Assembly (NCBI RefSeq): GCF_017795745.1 | Contig: NZ_CP059067.1 | Span: 2,852,001 to 2,916,000, forward strand | Length of the DNA stretch: 64,000 nucleotides | Origin: Rhizobacter sp. AJA081-3 | GTDB lineage: Bacteria; Pseudomonadota; Gammaproteobacteria; Burkholderiales; Burkholderiaceae_C | Direction: 5' to 3' | Part shown: in pieces, positions 41,570-52,203 of the stretch | Layout of the letters: the number at the start of each line of letters is the position of its first letter | Numbering within the stretch: position 1 is the stretch's first letter | Program-made: the position numbers and the translations under genes | The notes under the pieces: model-generated | What the model was told of the DNA's origin: nothing | The model's input: only the letters and a program-made list of their open reading frames with translations | Databases searched by the model: none

Positions 41570-42667
41570 ATGTCCATTTCACCGATTCCGGAGCTCGTCA
41601 CCGAGCTCGCCGCGGGCCGCATGGTCATCCTCGTCGACGAGGAAGACCGCGAGAACGAGGGCGACCTGGTGCTCGCCGCCGACCACGTCACGCCCGAGGC
41701 CATCAACTTCATGGCGAAGTTCGGCCGCGGGCTGATCTGTCTGACGCTCACGCGCGAGCGCTGCGAGCGGCTGAACCTGGTGCCGATGACTTCGCGCAAC
41801 GGCCAGAAGACGGGCACCGCATTCACCGTCTCGATCGAGGCGGCCGAGGGCGTGACCACAGGAATCTCCGCGGCCGACCGCGCACGCACCGTGCAGGCCG
41901 CCGTGGCGCGACATGCCACCGCGGCCGACCTGGTGCAGCCCGGCCACATCTTCCCGCTGCAGGCACAGGACGGCGGTGTGCTCATGCGCGCCGGCCACAC
42001 CGAGGCCGGATGCGATCTCGCCGGCATGGCGGGCCTCACGCCCGCCGCCGTGATCTGCGAAGTCATGAAGGACGACGGGACGATGGCGCGCCTGCCGGAC
42101 CTGATCGAGTTCGCACGCGAGCACAAGCTCAAGATCGGCACCATCGCCGACCTGATCGAGTACCGCAGCCGCAACGAGTCGCTGATCGAGCGCGCCGGCG
42201 CGCGCCGGCTGTCCACCGCGCAGGGTGAATTCCAGTGCACTGCGTTCCGCGACCGCACCGGCGGCCTGCACCTGGCGCTCACGCACGGCGCCTGGACGCC
42301 GCAGGACGAGGTGCTGGTGCGCGTGCACGAACCGCTGTCGGTGCTCGACCTGCTCGACACCGGGAACTGCGGGCACTCGTGGCCGCTGCCCAAGGCGCTG
42401 GCCGCGATCCAGGCCAGCCCGCGCGGCGCGGCGCTGCTGCTGAACTGCGGCGAGGACGTCGCATCGCTGCTGCCGCAAATCGCCGGCCCGCGCGCCGACG
42501 CAGTGCCGGCACGCGCCCAGATGGACCTGCGCACCTACGGCGTCGGCGCGCAGATCCTTCGCGAGCTGGGCATCGCGAAGATGCGCCTGCTCGGCAGCCC
42601 TCGCCGCATGCCCAGCATGACCGGCTACGGACTCGAAGTCACCGGCTTCGTGTCCGCCAAGGAATGA
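41570..42667 (+). CDS. ribBX: DHBP synthase with degenerate GTP cyclohydrolase II domain
   Basis: This 365-aa protein has an intact N-terminal 3,4-dihydroxy-2-butanone 4-phosphate synthase ([36 protein letters not shown]). The C-terminal half resembles GTP cyclohydrolase II but lacks the zinc cysteines expected after the LTGD-type motif; in their place it reads [18 protein letters not shown]. This is the RibBX-type architecture, so a separate RibA must supply GTP cyclohydrolase II. It lies between ribE and ribH. Confidence 0.9.
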   Translation: MSISPIPELVTELAAGRMVILVDEEDRENEGDLVLAADHVTPEAINFMAKFGRGLICLTLTRERCERLNLVPMTSRNGQKTGTAFTVSIEAAEGVTTGISAADRARTVQAAVARHATAADLVQPGHIFPLQAQDGGVLMRAGHTEAGCDLAGMAGLTPAAVICEVMKDDGTMARLPDLIEFAREHKLKIGTIADLIEYRSRNESLIERAGARRLSTAQGEFQCTAFRDRTGGLHLALTHGAWTPQDEVLVRVHEPLSVLDLLDTGNCGHSWPLPKALAAIQASPRGAALLLNCGEDVASLLPQIAGPRADAVPARAQMDLRTYGVGAQILRELGIAKMRLLGSPRRMPSMTGYGLEVTGFVSAKE

Positions 42668-42688
42668 CCATCGAACCGAAAGCCAACC

Positions 42689-43153
42689 ATGCAGGACGCT
42701 GACAAGGGCGACAGTGCCGAGCTCGACGGGCGCGACCTGCGCATCGGCATCGTGCAGGCGCGCTTCAATGCCGCGCTGACGGCCAAGCTCGCCGAGAGTT
42801 GCCTGGGCGAGCTCAAGCGCCTGGGCGTCCACGAACGCCACATCCGCCACGTCACCGTGCCTGGCGCGCTGGAGGTGCCGCTGGCGCTGAACGCGCTGGC
42901 CGAGAGCGACGACTTCGACGCGCTGGTCGCGCTGGGCTGCATCATCCGCGGCGAGACCTACCACTTCGAGCTGGTCGCCAACGAGAGCGGCGCAGGAGTC
43001 ACGCGGGTCTCGCTCGACCACCACGTGCCGATCGCCAATGCCATCCTCACTGTCGAGAACGAGGCGCAGGCCTGGGCCCGCGCGGAAGACAAGGGCCGCG
43101 ACGCGGCCCGCGTGGCCATCGAAATGGCCAACCTGCTGGAAGACCTCACGTGA
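42689..43153 (+). CDS. ribH: 6,7-dimethyl-8-ribityllumazine synthase
   Basis: This 154-aa protein ([21 protein letters not shown]) forms lumazine from DHBP and the ribityl diaminouracil. Conserved [24 protein letters not shown] and the [12 protein letters not shown] segments are present. Its stop overlaps the nusB start (GTGA), a common betaproteobacterial arrangement. Confidence 0.97.
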   Translation: MQDADKGDSAELDGRDLRIGIVQARFNAALTAKLAESCLGELKRLGVHERHIRHVTVPGALEVPLALNALAESDDFDALVALGCIIRGETYHFELVANESGAGVTRVSLDHHVPIANAILTVENEAQAWARAEDKGRDAARVAIEMANLLEDLT

Positions 43154-43644
43154 CCGAACCGACCACGCCCCCGAAGAAGAAGCCGCGCCCGGCTGGCAAC
43201 CGGCCGCCGTCGGCGCGCCGGCGCTCGCGCGAGGCCGCGCTGCAGGGCCTGTACGAGTGGCTGCTCGGCGGTGGTGACGCCGGCGTGATCGACGCCCACA
43301 TGCGCGAGCAGGAAGGCTTCTCCGAAGTCGACGCGGCGCATTTCGACGCGCTCCTGCACGGCTGCATCGCCGAAGCCGCCGACATCGACGCGCTGCTGTC
43401 CAAACACGTGGACCGCAAGACCACCGAGCTCTCTCCGGTCGAACATGGCGTGCTGATGATCGGCACCTATGAGCTCAAGCACTGCATCGACGTGCCCTAC
43501 AAGGTGGCCATCAACGAGGCGGTGGAGCTGGCGAAGAACTTCGGCGGCACCGACGGCCACAAGTACGTCAACGGCGTGCTCGACAAGGCGGCCGCCGACC
43601 TGCGTCCCGTCGAGGTGCAGGCCGCCCGCGCGGCGCGGCGCTGA
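43150..43644 (+). CDS. nusB: Transcription antitermination protein NusB
   Basis: This 164-aa GTG-started helical protein ([38 protein letters not shown]) binds boxA RNA with NusE during rRNA antitermination. It has a Pro/Lys-rich extension of about 20 residues before the conserved fold. Translation is coupled to ribH by overlap. Confidence 0.95.
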   Translation: MTEPTTPPKKKPRPAGNRPPSARRRSREAALQGLYEWLLGGGDAGVIDAHMREQEGFSEVDAAHFDALLHGCIAEAADIDALLSKHVDRKTTELSPVEHGVLMIGTYELKHCIDVPYKVAINEAVELAKNFGGTDGHKYVNGVLDKAAADLRPVEVQAARAARR

Positions 43645-43649
43645 AGCCC

Positions 43650-44828
43650 ATGCGCACGGCGGCACGGCTCGATCACATCGAGCCCTTCTACGTGATGGAG
43701 TGCGCCAAGGCGGCGACGGAGCTCGCGCGTTCGCCCGAATGCCGCGAGCGGCCGATGATCTTCCTGAACATCGGCGAGCCCGACTTCACCGCACCGCCCC
43801 TGGTGCGCGAGGCCGCCGAGCGCGCGCTGCGGGACGGCCGCACGCAGTACACCGACGCCACCGGGCTGCCGGCGCTTCGCGAGCGCATCAGCGGTTGGTA
43901 TGCGCAGCGCTTCGGGCTGGACATCGCGCCCTCGCGTATCGTCGTCACCGCCGGCGCCTCGGCGGCGCTGCAGCTGGCCTGCCTGGCGCTCGTCGACACC
44001 GGCGACGAGGTGCTGATGCCCGACCCCAGCTACCCCTGCAACCGCCACTTCGTCGCCGCCGCCGACGGCGTGCCGGTGCTGCTGCCCAGTGGCCCCGCGA
44101 AGCGCTTCCAGCTCGATGCCGCCGGGGTCGAGGCAGCCTGGACGCCGCGCACCCGTGGCGTGCTGCTGGCCTCGCCCTCCAACCCCACCGGCACTTCGAT
44201 CGACCCGCAGGAGATGGGCCGCATCGTGGCCGCGGTGCGCGCGCGCGGCGGCTTCACGATGGTCGACGAGATCTACCTCGGCCTGAGCTACGACGAGCGT
44301 TTCGGCCACAGCGCGCTCGCGCACGGCGACGACGTGATCTCGATCAACAGCTTCTCGAAGTACTTCTCGATGACCGGCTGGCGGCTGGGCTGGCTGGTGC
44401 TGCCCGAGTCACTGGTGCCGGCGATCGAGAAGCTGGCGCAGAACCTGTTCATCTGTGCCTCGAGCATCGCGCAACGCGCCGCATTGGCCTGCTTCGACGT
44501 GGAATCGATCGCCGAGTACGAGCGCCGTCGCGGCGAGTTCAAGGCACGCCGCGACTACGTCGTCCCCGCGCTGAACGCCATGGGGCTGACCGTGCCGGTG
44601 CCGCCCGACGGCGCCTTCTATGCCTGGGCCGACTGTTCCGCCCATTCGAACAGCAGCTGGGACTTCGTGTTCGACGTGATGCGCCGCGCTCACGTGGCGC
44701 TCACGCCGGGGCGCGATTTCGGCCGGCACGGCAGCGAGCGCTGGGTTCGCCTGTCGTATGCGAGTGCGATGCCGCAGCTGCAGGAGGCCATGTCTCGCCT
44801 GGACGAACTGCTCGTGCCGCGGGCGTGA
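43650..44828 (+). CDS. Class I PLP-dependent aminotransferase
   Basis: This 392-aa fold-type I aminotransferase shows the substrate loop (LNIGEPDFTAPPLV), the NPTG motif (LASPSNPTGTSID) and the PLP lysine (SINSFSKYFSMTGWRLGW). Specificity cannot be read from the sequence; related enzymes act on aromatic or aspartate/alanine-type amino acids. It begins 5 bp after nusB and probably shares its mRNA. Confidence 0.9.
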   Translation: MRTAARLDHIEPFYVMECAKAATELARSPECRERPMIFLNIGEPDFTAPPLVREAAERALRDGRTQYTDATGLPALRERISGWYAQRFGLDIAPSRIVVTAGASAALQLACLALVDTGDEVLMPDPSYPCNRHFVAAADGVPVLLPSGPAKRFQLDAAGVEAAWTPRTRGVLLASPSNPTGTSIDPQEMGRIVAAVRARGGFTMVDEIYLGLSYDERFGHSALAHGDDVISINSFSKYFSMTGWRLGWLVLPESLVPAIEKLAQNLFICASSIAQRAALACFDVESIAEYERRRGEFKARRDYVVPALNAMGLTVPVPPDGAFYAWADCSAHSNSSWDFVFDVMRRAHVALTPGRDFGRHGSERWVRLSYASAMPQLQEAMSRLDELLVPRA

Positions 44829-44933
44829 CACCTGCACACGACAAGTCAAACTTTGGTGAGAGTCTGTTACGAATCACCCCGCCTCGGCCCTATTTCACGC
44901 GCCCGCCCCCTGCCCCTGCACTAAGCTCCCGGA

Positions 44934-46598
44934 GTGACTCCGTCGAGCCCTTCATCGCGGCCCGGTCCGGCTGATTCCGAGCCGGCCGACAACATCCCGC
45001 CGACCCTGCCGCCCACCGCGTCCGACATCGCGCCATGGGGCGACACGGACATCGGTGCGCCGCCAGGGCCGGCGGTCGCATTCCCGACCAACACGCCGAC
45101 GAAGAACGACGACCAGATGCCCACCATCGGGCACATCGGTCGGTATGCGCTGAAGTACAAGATCGGTGCCGGTGGGCTGGGCACCGTCTACGCAGCGCAT
45201 GACCCGCTGCTGTCGCGTCTGATCGCCATCAAGACGCTGAACCTCGAGATCGCACCTGAAGAGCGCGACGCCTTCAACGCGCTGTTCCTGAACGAAGCGC
45301 GCGCGGCCGGCGGCCTGAGCCATCCGCACATCGTCACCGTGTTCGACGCCGGCGTGAGTGACCAGAGCGCCTACATCGCGATGGAGCTGCTCAAGGGCCG
45401 CGACCTGCGCCAACTGCGCCAGGAAGGCTGGCGACCCACGCCGATGCAGGCGGCGATGATCGTGCGCCGCGTCGCCGACGCGCTGGCCTATGCGCACAGC
45501 AAGGGCGTGGTGCACCGCGACATCAAGCCGGCGAACATCTTCATGGTCGGCCGCACGCAGCCGCGCGTGCTCGATTTCGGCATCGCGCGCATCGCGCACC
45601 AGCACGACGGCGCCGGCGACATCGCCGCCGGTTCGCCCTACTACATGGCGCCCGAGCAGGCGCGCCAGCAGACCGTCGACCGCCGCGCCGACGTGTTCTC
45701 TCTCGGCGTGGTGTTGTACGAGTTGCTCACCGACCGAAAGCCCTTCCGCGGCAGCACGCTCAGCGAGATCACCACCGCGGTGATCGAGCACAAGCCGCCG
45801 CGCGCCGACGAAGTGGAGCCGAACGTGCCCACGGCGCTGGCCGAGATCACGGCGCGCGCGATGGAGAAGGACCCGGAGCATCGCTATCGCTCGGCGCGTG
45901 CGCTGTCGCGGGAACTGCGCCATTGGCTCGACGAGAACGGCAACTCGCCCGAGAGCGTGCCCGCCGAGGGCGGCGAAATGCCGCCCGCCGCGCGCCGCAG
46001 CCGCCGGGTGACCCTGGCCGCCGGGCTGGCCGTGGGCGTCGGTGCGGTGCTGGTCTGGCTGGCCATGCAAAGCGGTTCGCCGGCCCCGGCCGAGACGATT
46101 GCGGCGGCACCGGCCATACCCCGCCCTACCCCGGCCCGACCGGTGACCCCGTCACCGGCTCCCGAGGCGGCGCCCGTGCTGGCCGCCGCGCCGGCCGAAG
46201 CCCCCGCCCCGGTCACGGCGCCGGCGGCCGACGCCCCGGCTCCGCCTCCCGAACTCGCCTCGGCCGCGGCACCGACCGTGGCGCCCGCCCGGGCCGCAGC
46301 GCCCAAGGCGGCACCGGTCAAGCCCGCCCCGGCCAGGGAAGCCCGGCCCGCGCGCGACACCCGCGTCGCCGCGGCCGCCCCGGCCGCCACCGGCAGCGTG
46401 CGCATCGCCGTCAGCCCCTGGGGCAATGTCGAGGTGAATGGCGCCTCGGTGGGCATCACGCCGCCACTGAATGAACTGACCTTGCCGGAAGGCCGGCATC
46501 AGGTCACCATCCGCAATGCCGACTTCCCGCCCTTCGTGGCCACCGTGACGGTGGTCCCGGGCCAGTCGGTCAACCTCAGGCACAAGTTCGGATCATGA
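44934..46598 (+). CDS. Transmembrane Ser/Thr protein kinase with PEGA domain
   Basis: This 554-aa GTG-started protein has a kinase domain (about 62-330) with glycine loop (IGAGGLGTVYAAHD), VAIK-like lysine (LIAIKTL), catalytic loop (HRDIKPANIF) and DFGIA; it should be active. One membrane helix (about 352-372; TLAAGLAVGVGAVLVWLAM) follows, then an Ala/Pro-rich periplasmic linker and a C-terminal PEGA domain (about 485-554). It overlaps the TssQ-like lipoprotein gene by 4 bp. The pairing resembles kinase-linked modules of type VI secretion, but no T6SS core genes are in the window. Confidence 0.9.
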   Translation: MTPSSPSSRPGPADSEPADNIPPTLPPTASDIAPWGDTDIGAPPGPAVAFPTNTPTKNDDQMPTIGHIGRYALKYKIGAGGLGTVYAAHDPLLSRLIAIKTLNLEIAPEERDAFNALFLNEARAAGGLSHPHIVTVFDAGVSDQSAYIAMELLKGRDLRQLRQEGWRPTPMQAAMIVRRVADALAYAHSKGVVHRDIKPANIFMVGRTQPRVLDFGIARIAHQHDGAGDIAAGSPYYMAPEQARQQTVDRRADVFSLGVVLYELLTDRKPFRGSTLSEITTAVIEHKPPRADEVEPNVPTALAEITARAMEKDPEHRYRSARALSRELRHWLDENGNSPESVPAEGGEMPPAARRSRRVTLAAGLAVGVGAVLVWLAMQSGSPAPAETIAAAPAIPRPTPARPVTPSPAPEAAPVLAAAPAEAPAPVTAPAADAPAPPPELASAAAPTVAPARAAAPKAAPVKPAPAREARPARDTRVAAAAPAATGSVRIAVSPWGNVEVNGASVGITPPLNELTLPEGRHQVTIRNADFPPFVATVTVVPGQSVNLRHKFGS

Positions 46599-46999
46599 CC
46601 CTGCACACCGCGCTGATCGCGCCGCTGCTGGCTGCTGCGCTGGCAGGGCTCGCCGGCTGTGTCCAGGCGCCGATCACTGCCTCGCCCGTCGGACTGCTCG
46701 ACGTGGCCGAGCGCCCGGCCGAGAAGGCCCTGCTCGCCGGATTGCGCGCCTACGATGACGCGCAGTACCCGCAGGCCGAGAAGCACCTGCAGTCGGCGAT
46801 CCAGGCCGGACTGGTGTCGTCGCGCGACCGCGCCGCGGCGCACAAGCTGCTCGCCTTCATCTACTGCACCAGCAACCGCATGAACGATTGCGAGGCGCAG
46901 TTCCGCGCCGCGCGCACCGCCGACCCGGCGTTTGCGCTGACGAAGTCCGAAGCCGGCCATCCGCTGTGGGGGCCGGTCTACCAGCGGGTGCAGCGATAA
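46595..46999 (+). CDS. TssQ-family lipoprotein
   Basis: This 134-aa protein has a signal peptide with lipobox (ALAGLAGC, lipidated Cys at about position 22) and TPR-like helices (YDDAQYPQAEKHLQSAIQAG; YCTSNRMNDCEAQFRAA). It matches the TssQ family of T6SS-associated lipoproteins in Burkholderiales. It overlaps the kinase gene, so the two are likely partners in one envelope-signalling module. Confidence 0.8.
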   Translation: MTLHTALIAPLLAAALAGLAGCVQAPITASPVGLLDVAERPAEKALLAGLRAYDDAQYPQAEKHLQSAIQAGLVSSRDRAAAHKLLAFIYCTSNRMNDCEAQFRAARTADPAFALTKSEAGHPLWGPVYQRVQR

Positions 47000-47006
47000 T
47001 CCGCGC

Positions 47007-47432
47007 TTGAACGCGCCCGACGCCACCACGCCGTTTCGCCACACGCTGCGCGTGTACTGGGAAGACACCGACGCCGGTGGCGTGGTGTTCTACGCCAACT
47101 ACCTGAAGTTCTTCGAACGTGCGCGCACCGAATGGCTGCGCAGCCTGGGCTTCGGCCAGGAGCGCTTGCGAACCGAAACAGGTGCGATCTTCGTCGTCGC
47201 CGATACTTCGGTGCGCTACCTGAGCCCGGCCCGGCTGGACGACCTGATCGAAGTCACCGTGCTGCCTGTCGACCTGGGGCGCGTCTCGATGACCCTGCAG
47301 CAGCAGGCCTGGCGCCACGGCGCGGCGCCTGCGCAGCTGCTGGCCGAAGGAAGCATCCGCATCGGCTGCGTCGACGCCGGAACTTTCACCCCCCGCCGCA
47401 TTCCGAACGGCATCCTCGAAAAACTGCGATGA
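47007..47432 (+). CDS. ybgC: Tol-Pal-associated acyl-CoA thioesterase
   Basis: This 141-aa hotdog-fold thioesterase has the YbgC signature with catalytic Asp (YWEDTDAGGVVFYANYLKFF, shown to 20 residues). The start is TTG at 47007, the only reasonable start before the conserved fold. It overlaps tolQ by 4 bp (ATGA-type) and opens the tol operon. Confidence 0.93.
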   Translation: MNAPDATTPFRHTLRVYWEDTDAGGVVFYANYLKFFERARTEWLRSLGFGQERLRTETGAIFVVADTSVRYLSPARLDDLIEVTVLPVDLGRVSMTLQQQAWRHGAAPAQLLAEGSIRIGCVDAGTFTPRRIPNGILEKLR

Positions 47433-48157
47433 ACCAGGACCTCTCGATCTTCACCCTCGTCACGCAAGCCAGCCTGGTGGTGCAGCTGGTCATGGCCGGC
47501 CTGCTGATCGCCTCGCTGGCCAGCTGGACGGTGATCTTCGGCAAGATCTTCGGCCTCAAGCGCGTGCGCGGCGACAACGAGGAGTTCGAACGCGAGTTCT
47601 GGGCCGGTCGCAACCTCAACGAGCTGTATGCCGACGCCGCCAAGCGCACCGACGGGGCGCCGATGGAGCGCATCTTCGCCTCCGGCATGCGCGAGTTCCT
47701 CAAGCTGCGCGAGCGCCGCGTCGCCGACCCCGGCGCGCTGCTCGACGGCGCGCGCCGCGCGATGCGCGCGAGCTTCCAGCGCGAGGTCGACGCAGTGGAG
47801 TCCAACCTGTCCTTCCTCGCTTCGGTGGGCTCGGTGAGCCCCTACGTGGGCCTGTTCGGCACGGTGTGGGGGATCATGCACGCCTTCGTCGGCCTGTCGA
47901 ACATGCAGCAGGTGACGCTGGCCACCGTCGCCCCCGGCATCGCCGAGGCGCTGGTGGCCACGGCGATCGGCCTGTTCGCGGCCATCCCGGCGGTGATCGC
48001 CTACAACCGCTTCGCGCGCGACATCGACCGCATCGCGCTGCAGCTCGAGACCTTCATCGACGAGTTCTCGAACATCCTGCAGCGCAATACCGGCGCCCCG
48101 CCCGCCCCGGCCGCGGCCCACGCGCACGCCAGCAGCGGCTTCTCCCACTCGCGCTGA
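47429..48157 (+). CDS. tolQ: Tol-Pal system protein TolQ
   Basis: This 242-aa MotA/ExbB-family inner-membrane protein has three predicted helices (LVVQLVMAGLLIASLASW near the N-terminus; GSVSPYVGLFGTVWGIMHAF; AIGLFAAIPAVIAYNRF). With TolR it forms the proton-driven motor that energises TolA in outer-membrane constriction. Confidence 0.96.
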   Translation: MNQDLSIFTLVTQASLVVQLVMAGLLIASLASWTVIFGKIFGLKRVRGDNEEFEREFWAGRNLNELYADAAKRTDGAPMERIFASGMREFLKLRERRVADPGALLDGARRAMRASFQREVDAVESNLSFLASVGSVSPYVGLFGTVWGIMHAFVGLSNMQQVTLATVAPGIAEALVATAIGLFAAIPAVIAYNRFARDIDRIALQLETFIDEFSNILQRNTGAPPAPAAAHAHASSGFSHSR

Positions 48158-48160
48158 GCC

Positions 48161-48586
<426 letters not shown>

Positions 48587-48593
48587 TCGAACG

Positions 48594-49430
48594 ATGACCG
48601 CCGCCACGCTGACCCGTGACGCGCTGATTCCGCGCAACCCCGACGGCCTGGGCCGTGGGCTCGGCCTGGCGCTGCTGGCGCACGCGTTGCTGTTGGTGGC
48701 GCTGGCCTTCAGCGTCAACTGGCGCTCGAGCAATCCGGCCGGCGTCGAGGCCGAGCTGTGGGCCGCCGTGCCGCAGATTGCCGCGCCGCGGGCGGTCGAA
48801 CCCGAGCCCACGCCGCAGCCCCAGCCGAAGAAGGTGGAACCGCCTCCGCCGCCGCCCAAGGTCGAGCCGGTGCAGAAGGTGCCCGACGCCCAGATCGCCA
48901 TCGAGAAGGCCAAGCGCGAGGAAGAGAAGCGCAAGGAAGAGGCGAGGCGCGAAGAACAGCAGCGCCAGAAGGACGAGGCGCTGCGCAAGCAGGCCGAGCT
49001 CGACAAGAAGAAGAAGGAAGCCGCGGAGCAGCAGAAGCGCGCCGTGGCCGAAGCCGCCGCCGCCGAGAAGCGCCGCGAAGACCAGCTCAAGCGCCTGGCG
49101 GGCATCGCCGGCGCGACGGGCGAGCCCAACTCCACTGGCACCGCCGCGCGCACCGCCGGGCCGTCGGCCACCTACGCCGGGCGCATCAAGGCGCGCATCA
49201 TGCCCAACATCGTGTTCGGCGACACCATCACCGGCAACCCGCAGGCCACCGTCGAGGTCAAGGCGGGGCCTGATGGCACCATCATCGGCCGCCGCCTGCT
49301 CAAGAGCAGTGGCGTGCCGGCCTGGGACGAGGCCGTGCTGCGCGCCATCGACAAGACCGAGGTGCTGCCGCGCGACACCGACGGGCGCGTGCCGCCCGCC
49401 TTCGAGATCAGCTTCAGGCCCCACGAGTAG
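48594..49430 (+). CDS. tolA: Cell envelope integrity protein TolA
   Basis: This 278-aa protein has an N-terminal membrane helix (GLALLAHALLLVALAFSV), a Pro-rich then Lys/Glu/Ala-rich coiled helix (about 95-165), and a TonB/TolA-type C-terminal domain (NPQATVEVKAGPDGTIIGR; SGVPAWDEAVLRAI). It spans the periplasm to connect TolQR with TolB/Pal. tolB and pal do not follow; a terminator closes the operon here. Confidence 0.94.
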   Translation: MTAATLTRDALIPRNPDGLGRGLGLALLAHALLLVALAFSVNWRSSNPAGVEAELWAAVPQIAAPRAVEPEPTPQPQPKKVEPPPPPPKVEPVQKVPDAQIAIEKAKREEEKRKEEARREEQQRQKDEALRKQAELDKKKKEAAEQQKRAVAEAAAAEKRREDQLKRLAGIAGATGEPNSTGTAARTAGPSATYAGRIKARIMPNIVFGDTITGNPQATVEVKAGPDGTIIGRRLLKSSGVPAWDEAVLRAIDKTEVLPRDTDGRVPPAFEISFRPHE

Positions 49431-49450
49431 ATTCGGGCCGCCCCAACGAA

Positions 49451-49474
49451 AACGCGGCGCCTCGGCGCCGCGTT
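49451..49474. terminator. Bidirectional terminator between tolA and acs
   Basis: AACGCGGCGCC and GGCGCCGCGTT form a perfect 11-bp inverted repeat around a 2-nt centre, flanked by AACGAAA on the left and TTTCGTT on the right. It can end both convergent transcripts. Confidence 0.85.
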
Positions 49475-49492
49475 TCGTTGCGAGCCGCAGCC

Positions 49493-51457
49493 TCAGTTGA
49501 CCTGCGAGAGCTGGTCCAGGATGGCCGGGTTCTCCAAGGTGGACGTGTCCTGCGTGATCGTCTCGCCCTTGGCCACCGAGCGCAGCAGGCGGCGCATGAT
49601 CTTGCCCGAGCGGGTCTTCGGCAGGTTGTCGCCGAAGCGGATGTCCTTGGGCTTGGCGATCGGGCCAATCTCCTTGCCGACCCAGTCACGCAGTTCCTTG
49701 GCGATGCGCTTGGCTTCCTCGCCGGTCGGGCGCGGGCGCTTCAGCACCACGAAGGCGCAGATCGCCTCGCCGGTGGTGTCGTCCGGACGGCCGACCACGG
49801 CAGCCTCGGCCACCAGTTCGGTGTGCGAGACCAGCGCCGACTCGATCTCCATCGTGCCCATGCGGTGGCCCGAGACGTTCAGCACGTCGTCGATGCGGCC
49901 GGTGATGGTGAAGTACCCGGTCTTCTCGTCGCGGATCGCACCGTCGCCGGCGAGGTAGTACTTGCCCTTGAAGTCTTCCGGGTAGTAGCTCTTCTTGTAG
50001 CGCTCCGGGTCACCCCAGATGGTGCGGATCATGCTCGGCCACGGGCGCTTGACGACCAGGATGCCACCCTGGCCCCAGGGCACGTCCTTGCCGGTCTCGT
50101 CGACCACCGCGGCCATGATGCCCGGGAAGGGCAGCGTGCAGGAGCCCGGCACCAGCGTGGTGGCGCCCGGCAGCGGCGTGATCATGTGGCCGCCGGTCTC
50201 GGTCTGCCAGAAGGTGTCGACGATCGGGCAGCGGCCGCCGCCCACGTGCTTGTGATACCACTCCCAGGCGGCCGGGTTGATCGGCTCGCCCACCGAGCCG
50301 AGGATGCGCAGGCTCGTCAGGTCGTAGCTCTTCGGGTGCACCGCGGCGTTGGCCTCCGCGGCCTTGATCAGCGAGCGGATCGCCGTCGGCGCGGTGTAGA
50401 AGATCGTGACCTTGTGGTCCTGGATCATCTTCCAGAAGCGGCCGGCATCCGGGTAGGTGGGCACGCCCTCGAAGACGATCTCGGTGCCGCCCAGCGCCAG
50501 CGGGCCGTAGGCGATGTAGGTGTGGCCGGTGACCCAGCCGATGTCGGCGGTGCACCAGAAGATGTCGTTGTCCTTCAGATCGAAGGTCCACTTGGTGGTG
50601 AGCGCCGCATGCAGCAGGTAGCCGCCGGTGCTGTGCTGCACGCCCTTGGGCTTGCCCGTCGAGCCCGAGGTATAGAGCAGGAACAGCGGGTGCTCGGCAC
50701 CCACCCACTCCGGCTCGCAGGTGGTGCTCTGGCCGGCCACGACCTCGTGCAGCCACTGGTCGCGCGGCGCGTTCCAGGCGATGTTGCCGCCGGTGCGCTT
50801 GTAGACGATGACGTTCTTGATGGCGTCGCAGCCGCCCAGCGCGAGCGCCTCGTCGACGATGGACTTCAGCGGCAGCTGCTTGCCGCCGCGCAGCTGCTCG
50901 TCGGCGGTGATCACGGCCACGGCACCGGCATCCTCGATGCGGTCGCGAAGCGATTGCGCCGAGAAGCCGCCGAACACCACCGAGTGCGTCGCGCCGATGC
51001 GCGCGCAGGCCTGCATCGCGACCACGCCCTCGACGCTCATCGACATGTAGATGACGACGCGATCGCCCTTCTTGATGCCGCGCGCCTTCAGCGCGTTGGC
51101 GAGCTGGCAGGTCTGCGCCAGCAGCGACTTGTACGTGACCTTGGTGACCTTGCCGTCATCGGCCTCGAAGATGATGGCGGTCTTGTCGCCCAGGCCCTTT
51201 TCGACGTTGCGGTCCAGGCAGTTGTAGGAGACGTTGAGCTGGCCGTCCTCGAACCACTTGAAGAACGGCGCATTGCTCTCGTCGAGCACCTTGGTGAAGG
51301 GCTTCTTCCAGCTGACAAGCTCGCGGGCCTGGCGGGCCCAGAAGCCTTCGTAGTCGGACTCGGCCTCGGCGCACAGCTTGTTGTACGCCTCGATGCCGGA
51401 GACGTGGGCGCCCTTGATGGCGGATTCCGGCGGCGGATACAGGTTGCTGGTGCTCAT
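49493..51457 (-). CDS. acs: Acetyl-CoA synthetase
   Basis: This 654-aa AMP-forming synthetase activates acetate to acetyl-CoA. Core motifs are complete: [20 protein letters not shown], the [19 protein letters not shown] block and the C-terminal acetylation lysine in [23 protein letters not shown] ribosome site precedes the ATG. It is monocistronic and divergent from the UPF0114 gene across a 143-bp gap. Confidence 0.97.
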   Translation of the reverse strand: MSTSNLYPPPESAIKGAHVSGIEAYNKLCAEAESDYEGFWARQARELVSWKKPFTKVLDESNAPFFKWFEDGQLNVSYNCLDRNVEKGLGDKTAIIFEADDGKVTKVTYKSLLAQTCQLANALKARGIKKGDRVVIYMSMSVEGVVAMQACARIGATHSVVFGGFSAQSLRDRIEDAGAVAVITADEQLRGGKQLPLKSIVDEALALGGCDAIKNVIVYKRTGGNIAWNAPRDQWLHEVVAGQSTTCEPEWVGAEHPLFLLYTSGSTGKPKGVQHSTGGYLLHAALTTKWTFDLKDNDIFWCTADIGWVTGHTYIAYGPLALGGTEIVFEGVPTYPDAGRFWKMIQDHKVTIFYTAPTAIRSLIKAAEANAAVHPKSYDLTSLRILGSVGEPINPAAWEWYHKHVGGGRCPIVDTFWQTETGGHMITPLPGATTLVPGSCTLPFPGIMAAVVDETGKDVPWGQGGILVVKRPWPSMIRTIWGDPERYKKSYYPEDFKGKYYLAGDGAIRDEKTGYFTITGRIDDVLNVSGHRMGTMEIESALVSHTELVAEAAVVGRPDDTTGEAICAFVVLKRPRPTGEEAKRIAKELRDWVGKEIGPIAKPKDIRFGDNLPKTRSGKIMRRLLRSVAKGETITQDTSTLENPAILDQLSQVN

Positions 51458-51600
51458 GAGGTCTCCTGGATGTGATGGTTGAAGCTTTCCCGGGACATTA
51501 GGCAGATGCTCTTACGAAGGCCTGACGCCCCACCCCGTCTGTCATGCTACGCAGCCTAGAATCCTGCGCCAACACGAGAGTAACCCGAAGCGATCACCCC

Positions 51601-52203
51601 ATGTCCGCACCCGATACCCCGCCGACCTTCACCCCCCAGCGGCCTTTGCCCCGGCTGATCTTCGCCAGCCGCTGGCTGCAGCTGCCGCTGTACCTGGGGC
51701 TGATCCTCGCCCAGGGTGTCTACGTTTTCCATTTCTGGGTGGAGCTGGTGCACCTGATCGAGGCCGCCTTCGGCAATGCCGGCGCGCTGGAAAAGCTGGT
51801 CTCGAGCATCGGCTACAAGAGCGACGTGGCGCCGACCGCGCTGAACGAGACGATCATCATGCTGGTCGTGCTGGCGCTGATCGACGTGGTGATGATCTCC
51901 AACCTGCTGATCATGGTGATCGTGGGCGGCTACGAGACCTTCGTGTCGCGGCTCGACCTCGAAGGCCACCCTGACCAGCCGGAGTGGCTCAGCCACGTCA
52001 ACGCCTCGGTGCTGAAGGTCAAGCTGGCCACCGCCATCATCGGCATCAGCTCGATCCACCTGCTCAAGACCTTCATCAATGCCGCCAACTACACCGACAA
52101 GGTGCTGCTGTGGCAGACGACCATCCACGTCGCCTTCCTGCTCTCGGCGATGGCCATCGCGATGACCGACCGGCTGCTGATCAGCCCGGCGAAGGATCAC
52201 TGA
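51601..52203 (+). CDS. UPF0114/TIGR00645 (YqhA-like) membrane protein
   Basis: This 200-aa protein has four hydrophobic helices ([73 protein letters not shown]) and matches the UPF0114 family of inner-membrane proteins of unknown function. The ATG at 51601 was preferred over an earlier ATG at 51544 because it gives the family N-terminus. Its end overlaps the convergent nhaA by 23 bp. Confidence 0.88.
   Translation: MSAPDTPPTFTPQRPLPRLIFASRWLQLPLYLGLILAQGVYVFHFWVELVHLIEAAFGNAGALEKLVSSIGYKSDVAPTALNETIIMLVVLALIDVVMISNLLIMVIVGGYETFVSRLDLEGHPDQPEWLSHVNASVLKVKLATAIIGISSIHLLKTFINAANYTDKVLLWQTTIHVAFLLSAMAIAMTDRLLISPAKDH

Noticed and set aside
44934-46999. A type VI secretion locus
   Set aside because: Only a kinase and a TssQ-like lipoprotein are present; no tssB/C, hcp, vgrG or clpV genes occur in the window.
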